64,000 nt of DNA from Barnesiella viscericola DSM 18177 (GCF_000512915.1 NZ_CP007034.1:2916001-2980000), one strand, 5' to 3'; shown: positions 34,073-44,204, counted from the stretch's first letter. Notes: generated by a model not told the origin, from the sequence alone. Numbers and translations are program-made.

Positions 34073-35017
34073 ATGGCAGGAACCCTACTTGTATTGACCG
34101 GTCCCACGGGGGTGGGTAAGACCGACCTCAGCCTGCAACTGGCCGAGCACTACGGTTGTCCCATCGTGTCGGCCGACAGCCGGCAGTTCTACCGCGACAT
34201 ACCCATCGGCACGGCGGCCCCCACGGCCAGTGAGTTGGCCCGGGTCAAGCACTATTTTGTGGGGCAGTTGGCGTTGACCGACTATTACAGTGCCTCGTGC
34301 TACGAGGAGGAGGTATTGCGCCTGCTCGACACGCTGTTTCAGACGCACGAATACGTCCTGCTCACCGGCGGCTCCATGATGTATATCGACGCCGTGTGCA
34401 AGGGTATCGACGAGATACCGACCATCACCGACGAGGTGCGTCGCGAGGTCCTGGCCGATTATCACCGGGTAGGACTCGATGCCCTGTGCGAGGAGTTGCG
34501 TGAGCTCGATCCCGTCTATTATGGCGAGGTCGACTTGAAGAATCACAAGCGGGTGATTCATGCTATTGAGATTTGCCGCCAGACGGGCGGCCGATATAGC
34601 GACCTGCGCACCCGGCAGGTGAAGCAACGCCCCTTCCGCATCGTGAAGATCGGGCTGATACGTCCGCGAGAAGAGCTGTTTGAGCGTATTGCCCGCCGCA
34701 CCGATCAGATGATTGCCGACGGTTTGCTCGACGAAGCTCGTCGGGTCTATCCCCTTCGCCACCTCAATTCGCTCAACACCGTGGGGTATAAGGAGTTGTT
34801 TGCCTATTTCGACGGGACGATGACCCTCGACCAGGCCATCGAGAAGATTAAACGCAATACCCGGGTCTACTCCAAAAAGCAGGTCACCTGGTACAAGAAG
34901 GACCCCGACATGCACTGGTTCTCGCCCGACGACAAGGAGGCGATTATTGAGTATATCGACGGGGGAAGTAAATCGAATTTGTCTTTTTCTTTGGATTCCG
35001 CATCGGGTGCGGAATGA
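34073..35017 (+). CDS. miaA: tRNA dimethylallyltransferase
   Basis: MiaA adds a dimethylallyl group to A37 of tRNAs reading codons that begin with U. The P-loop is GPTGVGKT (10-17), followed by [15 protein letters not shown], the substrate-binding motif. I chose the ATG at 34073 because the family starts just before the P-loop; a longer frame from 34019 adds unconserved sequence. Length 314 aa is normal. The last codons run into a palindromic repeat (from about 34998). Confidence 0.93.
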   Translation: MAGTLLVLTGPTGVGKTDLSLQLAEHYGCPIVSADSRQFYRDIPIGTAAPTASELARVKHYFVGQLALTDYYSASCYEEEVLRLLDTLFQTHEYVLLTGGSMMYIDAVCKGIDEIPTITDEVRREVLADYHRVGLDALCEELRELDPVYYGEVDLKNHKRVIHAIEICRQTGGRYSDLRTRQVKQRPFRIVKIGLIRPREELFERIARRTDQMIADGLLDEARRVYPLRHLNSLNTVGYKELFAYFDGTMTLDQAIEKIKRNTRVYSKKQVTWYKKDPDMHWFSPDDKEAIIEYIDGGSKSNLSFSLDSASGAE

Positions 35018-35165
35018 CCGGAGTCTCCTCTTGGGGTACAGAATGACCGGGAGTCACCCCGCGCAGCGACACGGGGTCCAGATGAGAATCTCGTGGAGAT
35101 AAGTTTTTCAGATAGTTTCCTTGGTATTTCTGGGATTCCGCACCAAGGTGCTGCATGACCGAACC
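34994..35165. repeat. Palindromic GGATTCCGC/GCGGAATGACC repeat cluster
   Basis: Copies of GGATTCCGCATCGGGTGCGG.AATGACC, the companion GTCACCCCGC..GGGGTCCAG and a third degenerate GGATTCCGCACC..TGC.TGACC occur here. The same families recur at 44413-44836. The repeats begin inside the miaA 3' end and fill the gap before the capA-like stop. I see no gene in this gap. Confidence 0.75.
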
Positions 35166-35188
35166 CACGGCGTCGGTTGCGGTGTGGA

Positions 35189-36274
35189 TCAGTCGCTTAC
35201 CTTCTCTATAAAATATTCCTTCACCCCTTGATTGTAGCGCGAGAAAATTTCGCGGGCCTTTTGCAAGAATCCTTTCAGGTGAGGGCGTTGCGGGTGGTTC
35301 TGTACCTCCTGTTCGGCCGGTACGACTACGAAGGGATCGTGTGGCGTAACCGGGCGGCGGGTATAGACTAGCGTGTATTGGGCCGATTGCAGAGCAACCC
35401 GGTTCATGGCGTCGCGGGTAACGGTCACTTTGACCAGAGCGCCGCCCACGGTGTCGCGCGTCTTCATGTTGGAGATGAAATTCCCCAGCGAATAGACGAC
35501 CAGTGCTCGTGGATTCCCCTGACCGTCATGGCGCAGCTCCATGGGTTGAATCACATGCGGGTGAGCCCCGATGACCAGTTGTACCCCCTCGTCGACCAGC
35601 AGGTCGGCCAGCTCCTTTTGTCGGCTGTTGGGAAGCAGTTGGTATTCGTCGCCCCAGTGCAGGCAAGCCACAATCAGTTCGGCACGCAGTTCTTTGGCCC
35701 GACGTATGTCGCGTCTGATGCGTTGCCGCTCGATGTAGTTGACGATGAGGGGAGGGGTGGGGACGAAACCGTTGGTGCCGTAGGTGTAGTTGAGAAAGGC
35801 GATGCGTATGCCCTTGACGTTGGTGACAAAGGGGTGGAAGCGATTGAGCGAAGTCGTCGAGTTGTAGGTGCCCACGTGGTCAACGTCGATGGAGTCGAGC
35901 AGATGCAGGGTGCGCCGGGCGCCGCGCGACTGGCGGTCGAGGCAATGGTTGTTGGCGGTGAGAAAGAGGTCGAACCCGGCCTCTTGCAGGGCGACAGGAA
36001 ATTCGTCGGGGGCCGAGAAGCAGGGGTAGCCCGTGTAGGGCGCTCCACCCGCGGGAGCCTCCAAGTTGACCACCGCATAGTCGGCTGCCGTCACCTCGGG
36101 AGCAATCCACTCGAAACAAGCGGTATAGTCATAGTCGTCGCCGGTACGGGCCGAGGCTATCTGGGCCTGGTGCTGCATGGCATCGCCCGCAAAAAGCAGG
36201 GAAACTTCGGTAGTGGGTATTACCGGAGTTTGCCCTAACAAAAGCGGTGCTAAAAAGGTGACGAGCCCTGTCAT
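35189..36274 (-). CDS. CapA-family metallophosphatase-like protein
   Basis: The 361-aa protein follows the CapA/PGA_cap pattern: FAGDAMQH near residue 29, NLEAP, the NNHCLDR block, a LHWGDEY motif and GAHPHVIQPMEL. CapA-type proteins are calcineurin-like enzymes of extracellular poly-gamma-glutamate or capsule processing. A short hydrophobic N-terminus (TGLVTFLAPLLLG) may be a signal peptide. No other capsule gene is near, so the substrate is unknown. It ends 14 nt before the folD stop on the same strand. Confidence 0.85.
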   Translation of the reverse strand: MTGLVTFLAPLLLGQTPVIPTTEVSLLFAGDAMQHQAQIASARTGDDYDYTACFEWIAPEVTAADYAVVNLEAPAGGAPYTGYPCFSAPDEFPVALQEAGFDLFLTANNHCLDRQSRGARRTLHLLDSIDVDHVGTYNSTTSLNRFHPFVTNVKGIRIAFLNYTYGTNGFVPTPPLIVNYIERQRIRRDIRRAKELRAELIVACLHWGDEYQLLPNSRQKELADLLVDEGVQLVIGAHPHVIQPMELRHDGQGNPRALVVYSLGNFISNMKTRDTVGGALVKVTVTRDAMNRVALQSAQYTLVYTRRPVTPHDPFVVVPAEQEVQNHPQRPHLKGFLQKAREIFSRYNQGVKEYFIEKVSD

Positions 36275-36287
36275 GGCCGGTCGGCAT

Positions 36288-37169
36288 TTATTTATAGATG
36301 GCTTTCTTGCCGGCCAGCAGGGTGTTGCGCATGAGCGAGACGATGGTCATGGGACCTACGCCGCCGGGTACCGGGGTGATGTAGGAGCAGAGCGGCGCTA
36401 CCTCGCTGAACTTCACGTCGCCGGTGAGTTTGAAGCCCGATTTTTTCGAGGCGTCGGGCACACGGGTGGTACCTACGTCGATGATGACGGCCCCCTCCTT
36501 GACCATGTCGGCCGTGACAAATTCGGGTGAGCCGAGGGCAGCGATGATGATGTCGGCCGTGCGGCAAATCTCCTTGATGTTGGTCGTAGCGCTGTGGCAT
36601 ACGGTGACGGTGGCGTTGCCCGGATAGGCCTTTTGCATCATGAGCGTGGCCACGGGTTTACCCACGATGTTGCTGCGGCCCAGCACCACGCAGTGTTTCC
36701 CTTTGGTCTCGATGTTGTAGCGGGCCAGCAACTCCATGATACCGGCCGGCGTAGCCGATACGAAACAGGGCAGCCCTATCGACATGCGGCCTACGTTTAC
36801 GGGGTGGAAGCCGTCGACATCTTTGCGGTAGTCGATGGCCTCGATTACCTTCTGTTCCGAGATGTGTTTGGGCAGAGGCAGTTGCACGATGAATCCGTCG
36901 ATATCGGGGTCGTTGTTCAGTTCGTCGACCTTGCGCAGCAGCTCCTCTTCGGTCACGTCGCTTTCGTAGCGGACGAGTGTCGACTTGAATCCGCACTGTT
37001 CGCAGGCTTTCACTTTGTGAGCCACATAAGTTTCACTACCGCCGTCGTGTCCTACCAGAATGGCTGCCAGGTGAGGGCGTTTGCCTCCTGCATTGCAGAT
37101 CTCGGCTACCTCCTGGGCAATTTCTTGTTTGATGCGGTCGGCCACCGCTTTTCCATCGATTAGTTGCAT
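36288..37169 (-). CDS. folD: Methylenetetrahydrofolate dehydrogenase/cyclohydrolase
   Basis: FolD interconverts methylene-, methenyl- and formyl-tetrahydrofolate. The start at 37169 gives the typical [17 protein letters not shown] beginning and 293 aa; the longer frame from 37208 only adds leader sequence. Motifs include [19 protein letters not shown] with the catalytic Lys, VQLPLPKH, the NADP-site [11 protein letters not shown] and [11 protein letters not shown]. It is followed closely by the capA-like gene and lies downstream of the ffh terminator. Confidence 0.95.
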   Translation of the reverse strand: MQLIDGKAVADRIKQEIAQEVAEICNAGGKRPHLAAILVGHDGGSETYVAHKVKACEQCGFKSTLVRYESDVTEEELLRKVDELNNDPDIDGFIVQLPLPKHISEQKVIEAIDYRKDVDGFHPVNVGRMSIGLPCFVSATPAGIMELLARYNIETKGKHCVVLGRSNIVGKPVATLMMQKAYPGNATVTVCHSATTNIKEICRTADIIIAALGSPEFVTADMVKEGAVIIDVGTTRVPDASKKSGFKLTGDVKFSEVAPLCSYITPVPGGVGPMTIVSLMRNTLLAGKKAIYK

Positions 37170-37192
37170 AAGCGTTATTGGGGTTATATGAA

Positions 37193-37264
37193 AAACTGCC
37201 GGGCACACTCTCTATTTGCCTCGGGGCAATCGGTGATTGGGGTGGAGAGTGTATCCGGCAGTTT
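37193..37264 (-). terminator. Long hairpin between ffh and folD
   Basis: Arms at 37193-37212 and 37245-37264 pair over about 20 bp with two mismatches (AAACTGCCGGGCACACTCTC against its complement). Read on the minus strand it lies 25 nt after ffh and ends in a T-run before TTCAT, so it is probably the ffh terminator. Confidence 0.7.
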
Positions 37265-37289
37265 CATGGTTGATAATAAGTGTCTCGTT

Positions 37290-38612
37290 TTATTTTCGTC
37301 TGAATCCCTTCATCATGGCGCCCTTGTTTTGGGTAACCATGCGCATCATCTTGCGCGTTTGGTCAAACTGCTTGACCAGTCGGTTGACCTCCTGTATCGA
37401 GGTGCCGCTACCGGCGGCGATGCGTTGGCGGCGGCTGCCGTTGAGCAACTCGGGATTGCTGCGCTCCTTGGGAGTCATCGAGTAGATGATGGCTTCGATG
37501 CTCTTGAAGGCGTTGTCGTCAATGTCAAGGTCCTTGATGGCTTTGCCCACACCCGGGATCATCGAGGCCAGGTCTTTGAGGTTACCCATCTTCTTGATTT
37601 GCTGAATCTGGCTGAGGAAGTCGTTGAAGTCGAACTGGTTCTTGGCAATCTTCTTTTGCAGCCGTTTGGCCTCCTCCTCGTCGTATTGCTCTTGGGCCCG
37701 CTCAACCAGCGAAACGATATCGCCCATACCCAGGATACGGTCGGCCATACGGGCGGGGTGGAAGTAGTCGATGGCTTCGAGCTTCTCGCCGGTACCGATA
37801 AACTTGATGGGCTTGTCGACCACCGTGCGGATAGAGAGGGCGGCACCACCACGGGTATCACCGTCGAGCTTGGTCAGAACCACACCGTTGAAATCGAGCC
37901 GGTCGTTGAACTCCTTGGCCGTGTTGACCGCGTCCTGACCGGTCATGGCGTCGACCACGAACAGGATTTCGGTGGGGTTGATTTTCTTCTTGATGGCCTC
38001 GATTTCGTTCATCATCTGCTCGTCGATGGCCAAGCGGCCGGCGGTATCGACAATGACCAGGTCGAGGTGGTTGTCCTTGGCATATTTCACGGCGTTGGCG
38101 GCGATGCTCACGGCGTCCTTGCTGTCGGGCTCGGTGTAAACGGGAACCTCGATTTGCTCGCCCAGCACCTTCAACTGCTCGATAGCGGCAGGACGGTACA
38201 CGTCGCAGGCCACGAGCAAGGGGCGTTTGGCCTTCTTCGATTTCAACATCTTGGCCAACTTGGCCGAGAAGGTTGTCTTACCCGAACCTTGCAGACCCGA
38301 CATGAGGATAATCGATGGGTTTTGCGACAGGTTGAGGTCGGCCGTTTCGCCACCCATCAGGGCAGCCAGTTCGTCGTGCACGATTTTGACCATCAACTGT
38401 CCCGGCTTCACGGCGGTGAGCACGTTTTGTCCCAGCGCCTTGGCCTTTACGGTATCGGTAAATTGCTTGGCTACTTTGTAGTTGACGTCGGCATCGAGCA
38501 GGGCACGGCGCACATCTTTGAGCGTCTCGGCCACGTTGATTTCGGTGATTTTGCCTTCACCCTTCAATATTTTAAAAGACCGTTCAAGTCTTTCACTAAG
38601 GTTTTCAAACAT
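37290..38612 (-). CDS. ffh: Signal recognition particle protein Ffh
   Basis: Ffh binds 4.5S RNA and signal sequences and brings ribosomes to FtsY, whose gene is at 61313. The 440-aa protein has the N domain, the G domain (P-loop GLQGSGKT 106-113, DVYRPAAIEQL, DTAGRLAID, TKLDGDTRGG) and the methionine-rich M domain ending MMRMVTQNKGAMMKGFRRK. A possible -7 element TAATTTTG (minus strand) lies 45 nt upstream (38664-38657). Confidence 0.96.
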   Translation of the reverse strand: MFENLSERLERSFKILKGEGKITEINVAETLKDVRRALLDADVNYKVAKQFTDTVKAKALGQNVLTAVKPGQLMVKIVHDELAALMGGETADLNLSQNPSIILMSGLQGSGKTTFSAKLAKMLKSKKAKRPLLVACDVYRPAAIEQLKVLGEQIEVPVYTEPDSKDAVSIAANAVKYAKDNHLDLVIVDTAGRLAIDEQMMNEIEAIKKKINPTEILFVVDAMTGQDAVNTAKEFNDRLDFNGVVLTKLDGDTRGGAALSIRTVVDKPIKFIGTGEKLEAIDYFHPARMADRILGMGDIVSLVERAQEQYDEEEAKRLQKKIAKNQFDFNDFLSQIQQIKKMGNLKDLASMIPGVGKAIKDLDIDDNAFKSIEAIIYSMTPKERSNPELLNGSRRQRIAAGSGTSIQEVNRLVKQFDQTRKMMRMVTQNKGAMMKGFRRK

Positions 38613-38656
38613 AATTTTTAGAACAAAATTTTTTTACTCTGATGGATAAATCGGCA

Positions 38657-38664
38657 CAAAATTA
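38657..38664 (-). promoter_or_regulatory. Promoter -7 element for ffh
   Basis: On the minus strand TAATTTTG fits TAnnTTTG; no good -33 element was found at the expected spacing. Confidence 0.4.
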
Positions 38665-38804
38665 CTCAAAATCGGCGGAATATGCGAATAAAAACCGAAG
38701 AATCACATCGAGATGTAAAATGATGACAGCAATTAGGTTGGGTTATGGGTTTTATTTTAGACCTGTTTCATTGCTGATAATCCATCATTACACCATAATG
38801 TAGG

Positions 38805-40127
38805 TTATATTTTCTTGGCTCGCCAGTTGGCCTTCTTGAAGAAGAGTATGGATAGCAGAAGTTTGAATCCCCAGTAGACATACTCGACGGTCCAGCAGAA
38901 GGATATGTTTACCCGGCTCACCACGATAATCCAGTAGATGGCCAGGGTATAGAAGACGATGGTAATCATCTCGATGAGGAAGGCCATGCGGGTGTCGCCC
39001 GTGCCCGACACGGCTTGGAACAGCAGATTGCCCGGTACCGACAGCAGGTAGAACGATGACATGACGTAGACCGAGCCCGTGCAGTCGGCTATGAGCGAAC
39101 TGTCGTTGGTATAGATGAGCAGAATCCATTGGGGAAAGAGGCAGAGCAGGGCGATGAGCGGCAACACGATGGCGTAGCACATCTTGATGATGCGCCGCAC
39201 GATAGGCATCACATCGTCGGCCCGATGAGCCCCCATGGCGTTGCTCACCAGGGTACAGGCGGTGGCTCCGAAGGCGTTGACCGGCATGAACAGCAGGGTA
39301 GAGGTGCTGCGTATGATATTCGAGATGGCCAAGGGCAGTTCTCCCAGATGTTCCACGGCAACGAAGAAGAGGAACCAGGTGCCGATGGTAAGGAAGTAGA
39401 GGATCATGCTCCATACCGATACGTTGAGAATTTCGCGAATAATCCGGAAGCTCTCGAAATGGAACCCGTTGAGCCGGTATTTCTCCCGGTCGACATAAAA
39501 GAGGGTGTAGAGCACAAAGTGCAATGCGGCCGAGGCTTCGGCCAGTATCGACCCCAGGGCGGCTCCGGCGATACCCATCTGAGGGGCTCCGAGGTTGCCG
39601 AAGACGAAGATGTAGTTGAACACCACGTTGGCTACTGTCATGATAACGGCGTTGACCATGAGCACCCGGGTGCGCGTGATTGCCACGAAGAAGGCTCGGA
39701 ACATCACGCCTATCGAGGTGAACAGCAGCCCGAAGATGCGGTACTCCATGTAGTCTTCACCTGCCCGGCATACGGCCGGTGACGAGATGAGCAGTTTGAG
39801 CAGCTGCGGGGTCCACACGAGCGAAGCTCCCACGAGCAGAGCCGAGAAGAGAACCAGAAACAGGGTGCCCTGTCCCATGATGGGTCCCAGGGCCTGGTAT
39901 TTACCCTCGCCGTTGCGTCGGGCCATGAGTATCTGAGCCCCGGTGCTGAATCCGAAGGTAACCATGTAGAAGGCCAGGTAAAGCACACCGGCCAAAGCCG
40001 AGGCTCCCAGCTCCACTTGTCCCACACGGCCCATGAAGGCGGTGTCGGTGATGTTGATGAGGTTCTGAACAAAAAGGCTGACCAAGATGGGGAGCGCAAT
40101 TCCCCATATATCTTTGCGGCTGTACAT
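38805..40127 (-). CDS. MATE-family multidrug/cation antiporter
   Basis: The 440-aa protein is hydrophobic throughout, with about twelve membrane helices in two homologous halves, as in MATE exporters. The N-terminus LPILVSLFVQNLINITDTAF and the GVLYLAFYMVTFGFSTGAQI segment match the family. It would export organic cations or drugs using a sodium or proton gradient. It stands alone, with 85 nt to panD upstream; the substrate cannot be told from sequence. Confidence 0.9.
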   Translation of the reverse strand: MYSRKDIWGIALPILVSLFVQNLINITDTAFMGRVGQVELGASALAGVLYLAFYMVTFGFSTGAQILMARRNGEGKYQALGPIMGQGTLFLVLFSALLVGASLVWTPQLLKLLISSPAVCRAGEDYMEYRIFGLLFTSIGVMFRAFFVAITRTRVLMVNAVIMTVANVVFNYIFVFGNLGAPQMGIAGAALGSILAEASAALHFVLYTLFYVDREKYRLNGFHFESFRIIREILNVSVWSMILYFLTIGTWFLFFVAVEHLGELPLAISNIIRSTSTLLFMPVNAFGATACTLVSNAMGAHRADDVMPIVRRIIKMCYAIVLPLIALLCLFPQWILLIYTNDSSLIADCTGSVYVMSSFYLLSVPGNLLFQAVSGTGDTRMAFLIEMITIVFYTLAIYWIIVVSRVNISFCWTVEYVYWGFKLLLSILFFKKANWRAKKI

Positions 40128-40211
40128 ACGTGGACAGAATAGAACTAAGGTTTATATGTCGAAAATGCCCGCCCGACGAATCGGGCAGGCATTCGTAAGT
40201 GGGTTGTTAGG

Positions 40212-40562
40212 TTATATCAATTTGTTGGTAGCCGTGTCGGGGAAGACGACAGCCGGGGTAAACTCACGAGCCTCCTCGGGCGTCATCAGGGCATAGGCCA
40301 TGATGATGACAATATCGCCCGGTTGCACCTTGCGGGCAGCCGCTCCGTTGAGGCATACGACTCCCGAACCTCGTTCGCCCTTGATGACATAGGTCTCGAA
40401 TCGCTCGCCGTTATTGTTGTTCACAATCGAGACCTTCTCATTGGCGATAATGTTTGCCGCGTCCATCAAATCCTCGTCGATGGTGATACTGCCGATGTAG
40501 TTCAAATCGGCCTGAGTAACAGTTACTCTGTGAATTTTTGATTTTACGACCTCTATAAGCAT
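40212..40562 (-). CDS. panD: Aspartate 1-decarboxylase
   Basis: PanD makes beta-alanine for pantothenate. The 116-aa proenzyme has the self-cleavage site Gly24-Ser25 in YIGSITID, which gives the pyruvoyl cofactor, and the conserved [13 protein letters not shown] and [10 protein letters not shown] segments. It lies 13 nt downstream of panC on the same strand, so the two form a panC-panD operon supplying both steps that meet at pantothenate. Confidence 0.96.
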   Translation of the reverse strand: MLIEVVKSKIHRVTVTQADLNYIGSITIDEDLMDAANIIANEKVSIVNNNNGERFETYVIKGERGSGVVCLNGAAARKVQPGDIVIIMAYALMTPEEAREFTPAVVFPDTATNKLI

Positions 40563-40575
40563 GATACCTGTTGTG

Positions 40576-41430
40576 TTATTTTTCGGAACGTCGATAAGCG
40601 ATGTTGTCGATTAGCCGCACCTCACCGTCGTATACCGTGATGCAACCCACGATGTAGTCCGAGTCGTTCCAGTCGGTAACGGGTTGTAACGTGTTTCCGT
40701 CGACAATCTCGTAGTATTCTACGCGCATCTCGGGAATGGCGTTGAGGGTGTTGACCACTTCGTCGATAGTCTCCTTCACCGAATGACTGGCGGCAAAGGT
40801 ACGACTTTTAAACAAAGTCTCGGCTATTTTGGGTGCATTTCTTCGTTGCGACTCGGTCAGCCGGGTGTTGCGGCTGCTCAGTGCCAGACCGTCGGGTTCG
40901 CGCACGATGGGCACGGCCACGATGTTGAAGGTGTAGCCCAATTGGGCAGCCATGGCCCGGATTACGGCAATCTGCTGGAAATCCTTTTCGCCGAAATAGG
41001 CATTGTCGGGGCGGACGATGTCAAAGAGCTTGCTCACGATTTGAGCTACCCCGTTGAAGTGCCCCGGACGATACTTGCCCTCCATCACCTCGGCTACAAG
41101 CCCCAGATTGAACACCCGGGTGTCTTCGGTGGGGTACATCTCCTCGACCGAAGGGGCAAAGGCATAGGTGCAGTTGACTGTCTCGAGTAGAGCACAGTCC
41201 TTATCGAGCGTGCGGGGATAGAGCCGCAAATCGTTTTTATCGTTGAATTGGGTAGGGTTGACAAATATACTCACCACCGTCACGTCGTTGTTGGCGACGC
41301 TGGTCTTTACCAGTTGCAAATGCCCGTTGTGCAGGGCACCCATTGTCGGTACAAGTCCTATCGTTTTACCGGCATTCCTGTCCGAATCAAGCTGTTGGCG
41401 CAATTCGGCGATTGTTGTGAATACTTTCAT
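40576..41430 (-). CDS. panC: Pantothenate synthetase
   Basis: PanC joins pantoate and beta-alanine with ATP. The 284-aa protein has the nucleotidyl-transferase motif [16 protein letters not shown] (HxGH type), FVNPTQF, the GEKDFQQ segment and the KMSKS-like SSRNTRL. It is followed by panD and is divergent from the glycogen-synthase-like gene, an arrangement I know from other Bacteroidales. Confidence 0.96.
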   Translation of the reverse strand: MKVFTTIAELRQQLDSDRNAGKTIGLVPTMGALHNGHLQLVKTSVANNDVTVVSIFVNPTQFNDKNDLRLYPRTLDKDCALLETVNCTYAFAPSVEEMYPTEDTRVFNLGLVAEVMEGKYRPGHFNGVAQIVSKLFDIVRPDNAYFGEKDFQQIAVIRAMAAQLGYTFNIVAVPIVREPDGLALSSRNTRLTESQRRNAPKIAETLFKSRTFAASHSVKETIDEVVNTLNAIPEMRVEYYEIVDGNTLQPVTDWNDSDYIVGCITVYDGEVRLIDNIAYRRSEK

Positions 41431-41647
41431 AATTGAACTTTGGTTAAAAAATCGTGCAAAAGAAGCAAATAAAATCCAGTTGGCGAAATAATGCCCGTGT
41501 TTTTATGGATTGCAGCCTCAAATATTTCGTTTTGAACGGGAAATCTGGGAAGTCTGGCGATTTTTTGTTGTTAATACTTCTAATAATTCTCGGATAGCGC
41601 CGTTTTTTTTATTATCTTTGCAAAACTAATGAGTTTAAAAGAGCGGA
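41431..41647. promoter_or_regulatory. Divergent promoter region, with -7 element at 41613-41620
   Basis: TATCTTTG at 41613-41620 fits TAnnTTTG and lies 27 nt before the ATG at 41648. For panC, on the other strand, only a weak match (TTCTTTTG) is seen. Confidence 0.5.
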
Positions 41648-42463
41648 ATGAAAGAAGCTAAAGTCCTATTTATAGCCCAGGAAATTACCCCTTATCTGCC
41701 GGAGTCGGAAATCTCCCGCATTTGTCGCTATTTGCCGCAAGGCATTCAGGATAGAGGTCATGAGATACGGACCTTCATGCCGAAGTATGGTTCGATTAAC
41801 GAACGTCGCAATCAGTTACACGAAGTGATACGGCTTTCGGGTATGAATCTGATTATCGATGATACCGATCACCCGCTTATTATCAAAGTCGCGTCGATTC
41901 AGTCGGCCCGTATGCAGGTCTATTTCATCGACAACGACGACTATTTCCAGCGCAGTGCCGACGGGGTGGCCGAGGAGGCCATGCGCCCCGATAACGACGA
42001 GCGCAGCATCTTTTTTGTACGAGGGGTGATGGAGACGGTGAAGAAGTTGCGTTGGACTCCCGACATTATCCACTGTCATGGTTGGATCACGGCATTGGCT
42101 CCGTTGTACATCAAGAAAAGCTATTCCGAGGACCCTTCATTCCGCGATGCCAAGGTTATCTACTCCCTGTACAACAATGATTTCAAGGTGCCGTTTGATC
42201 CCCGCTTTGCCGAAAAATTGAAACTCGAAGGAATACAAGACAGTGATTTGCCTTTTGCCGAGGGCGACTCGGTCGATCCGGTTACCCTCAATAAACTGGC
42301 CGTGCAATATTGCGATGGGGTTATCCAGGGCAGCCAGAATATCAATACGGAAATCACGGATTATGTACAGCAGTTGAATATTCCCTTCTTGGGATATCAA
42401 GAACCTGAAAACTATATTGATGCCTATAACGACTTTTATAGCCAGATTATAGGAAACGAATAA
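41648..42463 (+). CDS. Glycogen/starch-synthase-like N-domain protein
   Basis: The 271-aa protein covers only the N-terminal Rossmann half of GT5 glycogen synthases (VLFIAQEITPYLPESEISRI, then IIHCHGWITALAPLYIK). The ADP-glucose-binding Lys-x-Gly-Gly loop is replaced by LPESEISR, and the C-terminal half with its catalytic Glu is missing. A synthase of normal activity is therefore unlikely. The same short protein sits beside panC and a DUF4270 gene in other Bacteroidales, so it is a conserved family and not a local truncation. It may bind sugar or act as a regulator; that is unknown. Confidence 0.8.
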   Translation: MKEAKVLFIAQEITPYLPESEISRICRYLPQGIQDRGHEIRTFMPKYGSINERRNQLHEVIRLSGMNLIIDDTDHPLIIKVASIQSARMQVYFIDNDDYFQRSADGVAEEAMRPDNDERSIFFVRGVMETVKKLRWTPDIIHCHGWITALAPLYIKKSYSEDPSFRDAKVIYSLYNNDFKVPFDPRFAEKLKLEGIQDSDLPFAEGDSVDPVTLNKLAVQYCDGVIQGSQNINTEITDYVQQLNIPFLGYQEPENYIDAYNDFYSQIIGNE

Positions 42464-42483
42464 TATACCGTTACTAAATAAAA

Positions 42484-43908
42484 ATGAACGTTTTTAGATA
42501 TTTGTCGGCCGCTCTTGTCGTAGCCTTAGGCCTCTCATCGTGTGGTGACGAGAATAGCATGATAGGCTCTTCGATAGTCGATACGAATATGGAGATTGTC
42601 GTAGACTCCTCTTTTCAGAAATTGATTACGGTCGAGTCGGTACCCAATGACAGTGTGGTGGGTCGAACGATTACCCAGTTGATAGGTCGTATTTCGATTC
42701 CCGGTTACGGTAAGTTGGAAACCGATTTCCTCACCCAGTTTATGCCGGCTGCTGCGTTTGATACCGTAGGGGTCGATCGCCTGGACTCATTGGTACTTTA
42801 TCTGAATTACAATGCCGATTCGTTCACGGGCGACTCGCTGGCTCCGATGCAGCTGAGTGTCTTCCCGCTCGAAAAACAGTTGAAATCGCCTATATACAGC
42901 AGCATTGATCCCGCTGATTATTATAATGCACAAGGCATGCCTGTGGCATTGAAGAGCTACAACGCCTCGTACTTGGGCTTGCCCGATTCGTTGATTAAGC
43001 TGGGGTATAAGGCTATCCGAGTGAAGTTGCCCGATGAGATGGCCGACCGGTTCTTCCAAAAGTATAAGGAGGATCCTTCTACCTTTTCGTCTCCCAGTCG
43101 GTTCGCCCAATTTTTCCCGGGGCTGTATGTCAAGACCTCATATGGTAGCGGGTGCGTGGTGAATGTGCAAAATTCGGTCATGAATCTGCATTATACCAAG
43201 ACGACGGTAATCAATGACAAGGATTCAACCTATGTCGCTGCGCAGACACTGATGGCCGTGACCCCCGAGATTTCTACCGGCAATCACATCAAGTTGGAGG
43301 TTGATCCCATGATACAGAGCGAAATCGCTGCGGGTAAAGTCTATTTGGTGGCTCCCGCCGGATTGAATGTACTCATGCATTTCCCTACCCGCCAAATCGT
43401 AGCCGACTTTGAGCAGGCGGTAGGCGATGGCGGTTCGACCATACAGGGATTGATCAATTCGCTCATTCTGCATGTTCCCTTGAAGGAAATTGCCAATAAC
43501 TCTTATGGACTTGAACCACCTCAATTCCTGCTGTTCGTGCGCAAGAGCGAGTTGCAGAAATTTTTCGAAGAAAAAGAGTTGACCGATAATATCCGGTCAT
43601 TTTACGCCAAGTATGATAGCAATACCCGGTCGTACAGCTTTACTGGCTTGCGCACCTTCTTGAACGATGTGATTGAAAAGAAACGTCAAGGTACCGAGAT
43701 AACCGATGCTGATGAGGAGATTGTGCTGGTGCCGGTATCGGTATATAGCGAAACGGTGTCGTCGGGTAGCAGCTATTACTACTATTCATATAGTGAGCAG
43801 GAGGTGGTGACCGACATTGTTCCTTATATTTCGGCCCCTTCGATAGCCTTAATCGATGCGGATAACATCAAGTTGCAATTAACATACAGCCGACAGACGA
43901 AAAAATAA
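42484..43908 (+). CDS. DUF4270 surface lipoprotein
   Basis: The 474-aa protein has a lipoprotein signal peptide with Cys20 (ALGLSSC) followed by GDEN, an acidic stretch like the Bacteroidota signal for export to the cell surface. The rest is beta-rich with repeated YLNYNAD/DSLVLYL-type strands, as in DUF4270. It starts 20 nt after the glycogen-synthase-like gene and is probably co-transcribed. Its function is not known; the family is confined mainly to Bacteroidota. Confidence 0.85.
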   Translation: MNVFRYLSAALVVALGLSSCGDENSMIGSSIVDTNMEIVVDSSFQKLITVESVPNDSVVGRTITQLIGRISIPGYGKLETDFLTQFMPAAAFDTVGVDRLDSLVLYLNYNADSFTGDSLAPMQLSVFPLEKQLKSPIYSSIDPADYYNAQGMPVALKSYNASYLGLPDSLIKLGYKAIRVKLPDEMADRFFQKYKEDPSTFSSPSRFAQFFPGLYVKTSYGSGCVVNVQNSVMNLHYTKTTVINDKDSTYVAAQTLMAVTPEISTGNHIKLEVDPMIQSEIAAGKVYLVAPAGLNVLMHFPTRQIVADFEQAVGDGGSTIQGLINSLILHVPLKEIANNSYGLEPPQFLLFVRKSELQKFFEEKELTDNIRSFYAKYDSNTRSYSFTGLRTFLNDVIEKKRQGTEITDADEEIVLVPVSVYSETVSSGSSYYYYSYSEQEVVTDIVPYISAPSIALIDADNIKLQLTYSRQTKK

Positions 43909-43934
43909 TCGTTGTGGGCGTGATTCATAGAGAG

Positions 43935-43965
43935 GTCGGGACAAGTTTCTTGTCCCGACTTTTTT
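43935..43965 (+). terminator. Rho-independent terminator after DUF4270
   Basis: An 11-bp perfect stem (GTCGGGACAAG with CTTGTCCCGAC) around a 3-nt loop is followed by TTTTTT. Confidence 0.9.
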
Positions 43966-44085
43966 CTTGAAAAGCAGGATTTGTATCGATTGTGAAAGCC
44001 TCGCTTTGATGGTTGAATTATGATATTGGAATTGAGCATCTTTGAAAAAAATGGAGGGGATAGCATAAAAAAATAGAGTAAAGAG

Positions 44086-44116
44086 TTGCTCGGTTTTACC
44101 AAAAGTATTACCTTTG
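44086..44116 (+). promoter_or_regulatory. Complete promoter of the tRNA-Thr gene
   Basis: TTG at 44086-44088, 20 nt spacing and TACCTTTG at 44109-44116 match the Bacteroidales -33/-7 pair and lie 11 nt before the tRNA. Confidence 0.75.
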
Positions 44117-44126
44117 CACCGCAATC

Positions 44127-44199
44127 GCCACAATAGCTCAGTTGGTAGAGCATTTCATTCGTAACGAAAAGGTCCCGGGTTCGAGTCCCGGTCGTGGCT
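44127..44199 (+). tRNA. tRNA-Thr (CGT anticodon)
   Basis: The 73-nt cloverleaf has D arm GCTC..GAGC, anticodon loop TTCGTAA (CGT, reads ACG), T arm CCGGG-TTCGAGT-CCCGG and acceptor GCCACAA/TCGTGGC. A:C mismatches occur at acceptor pair 6-67 and anticodon-stem pair 31-39. CCA is not encoded. Confidence 0.9.
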
Positions 44200-44204
44200 C
44201 AGGA

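Noticed and set aside
37164-38621. 485-codon plus-strand frame opposite ffh
   Set aside because: It is the mirror of ffh and contains no recognisable domain.
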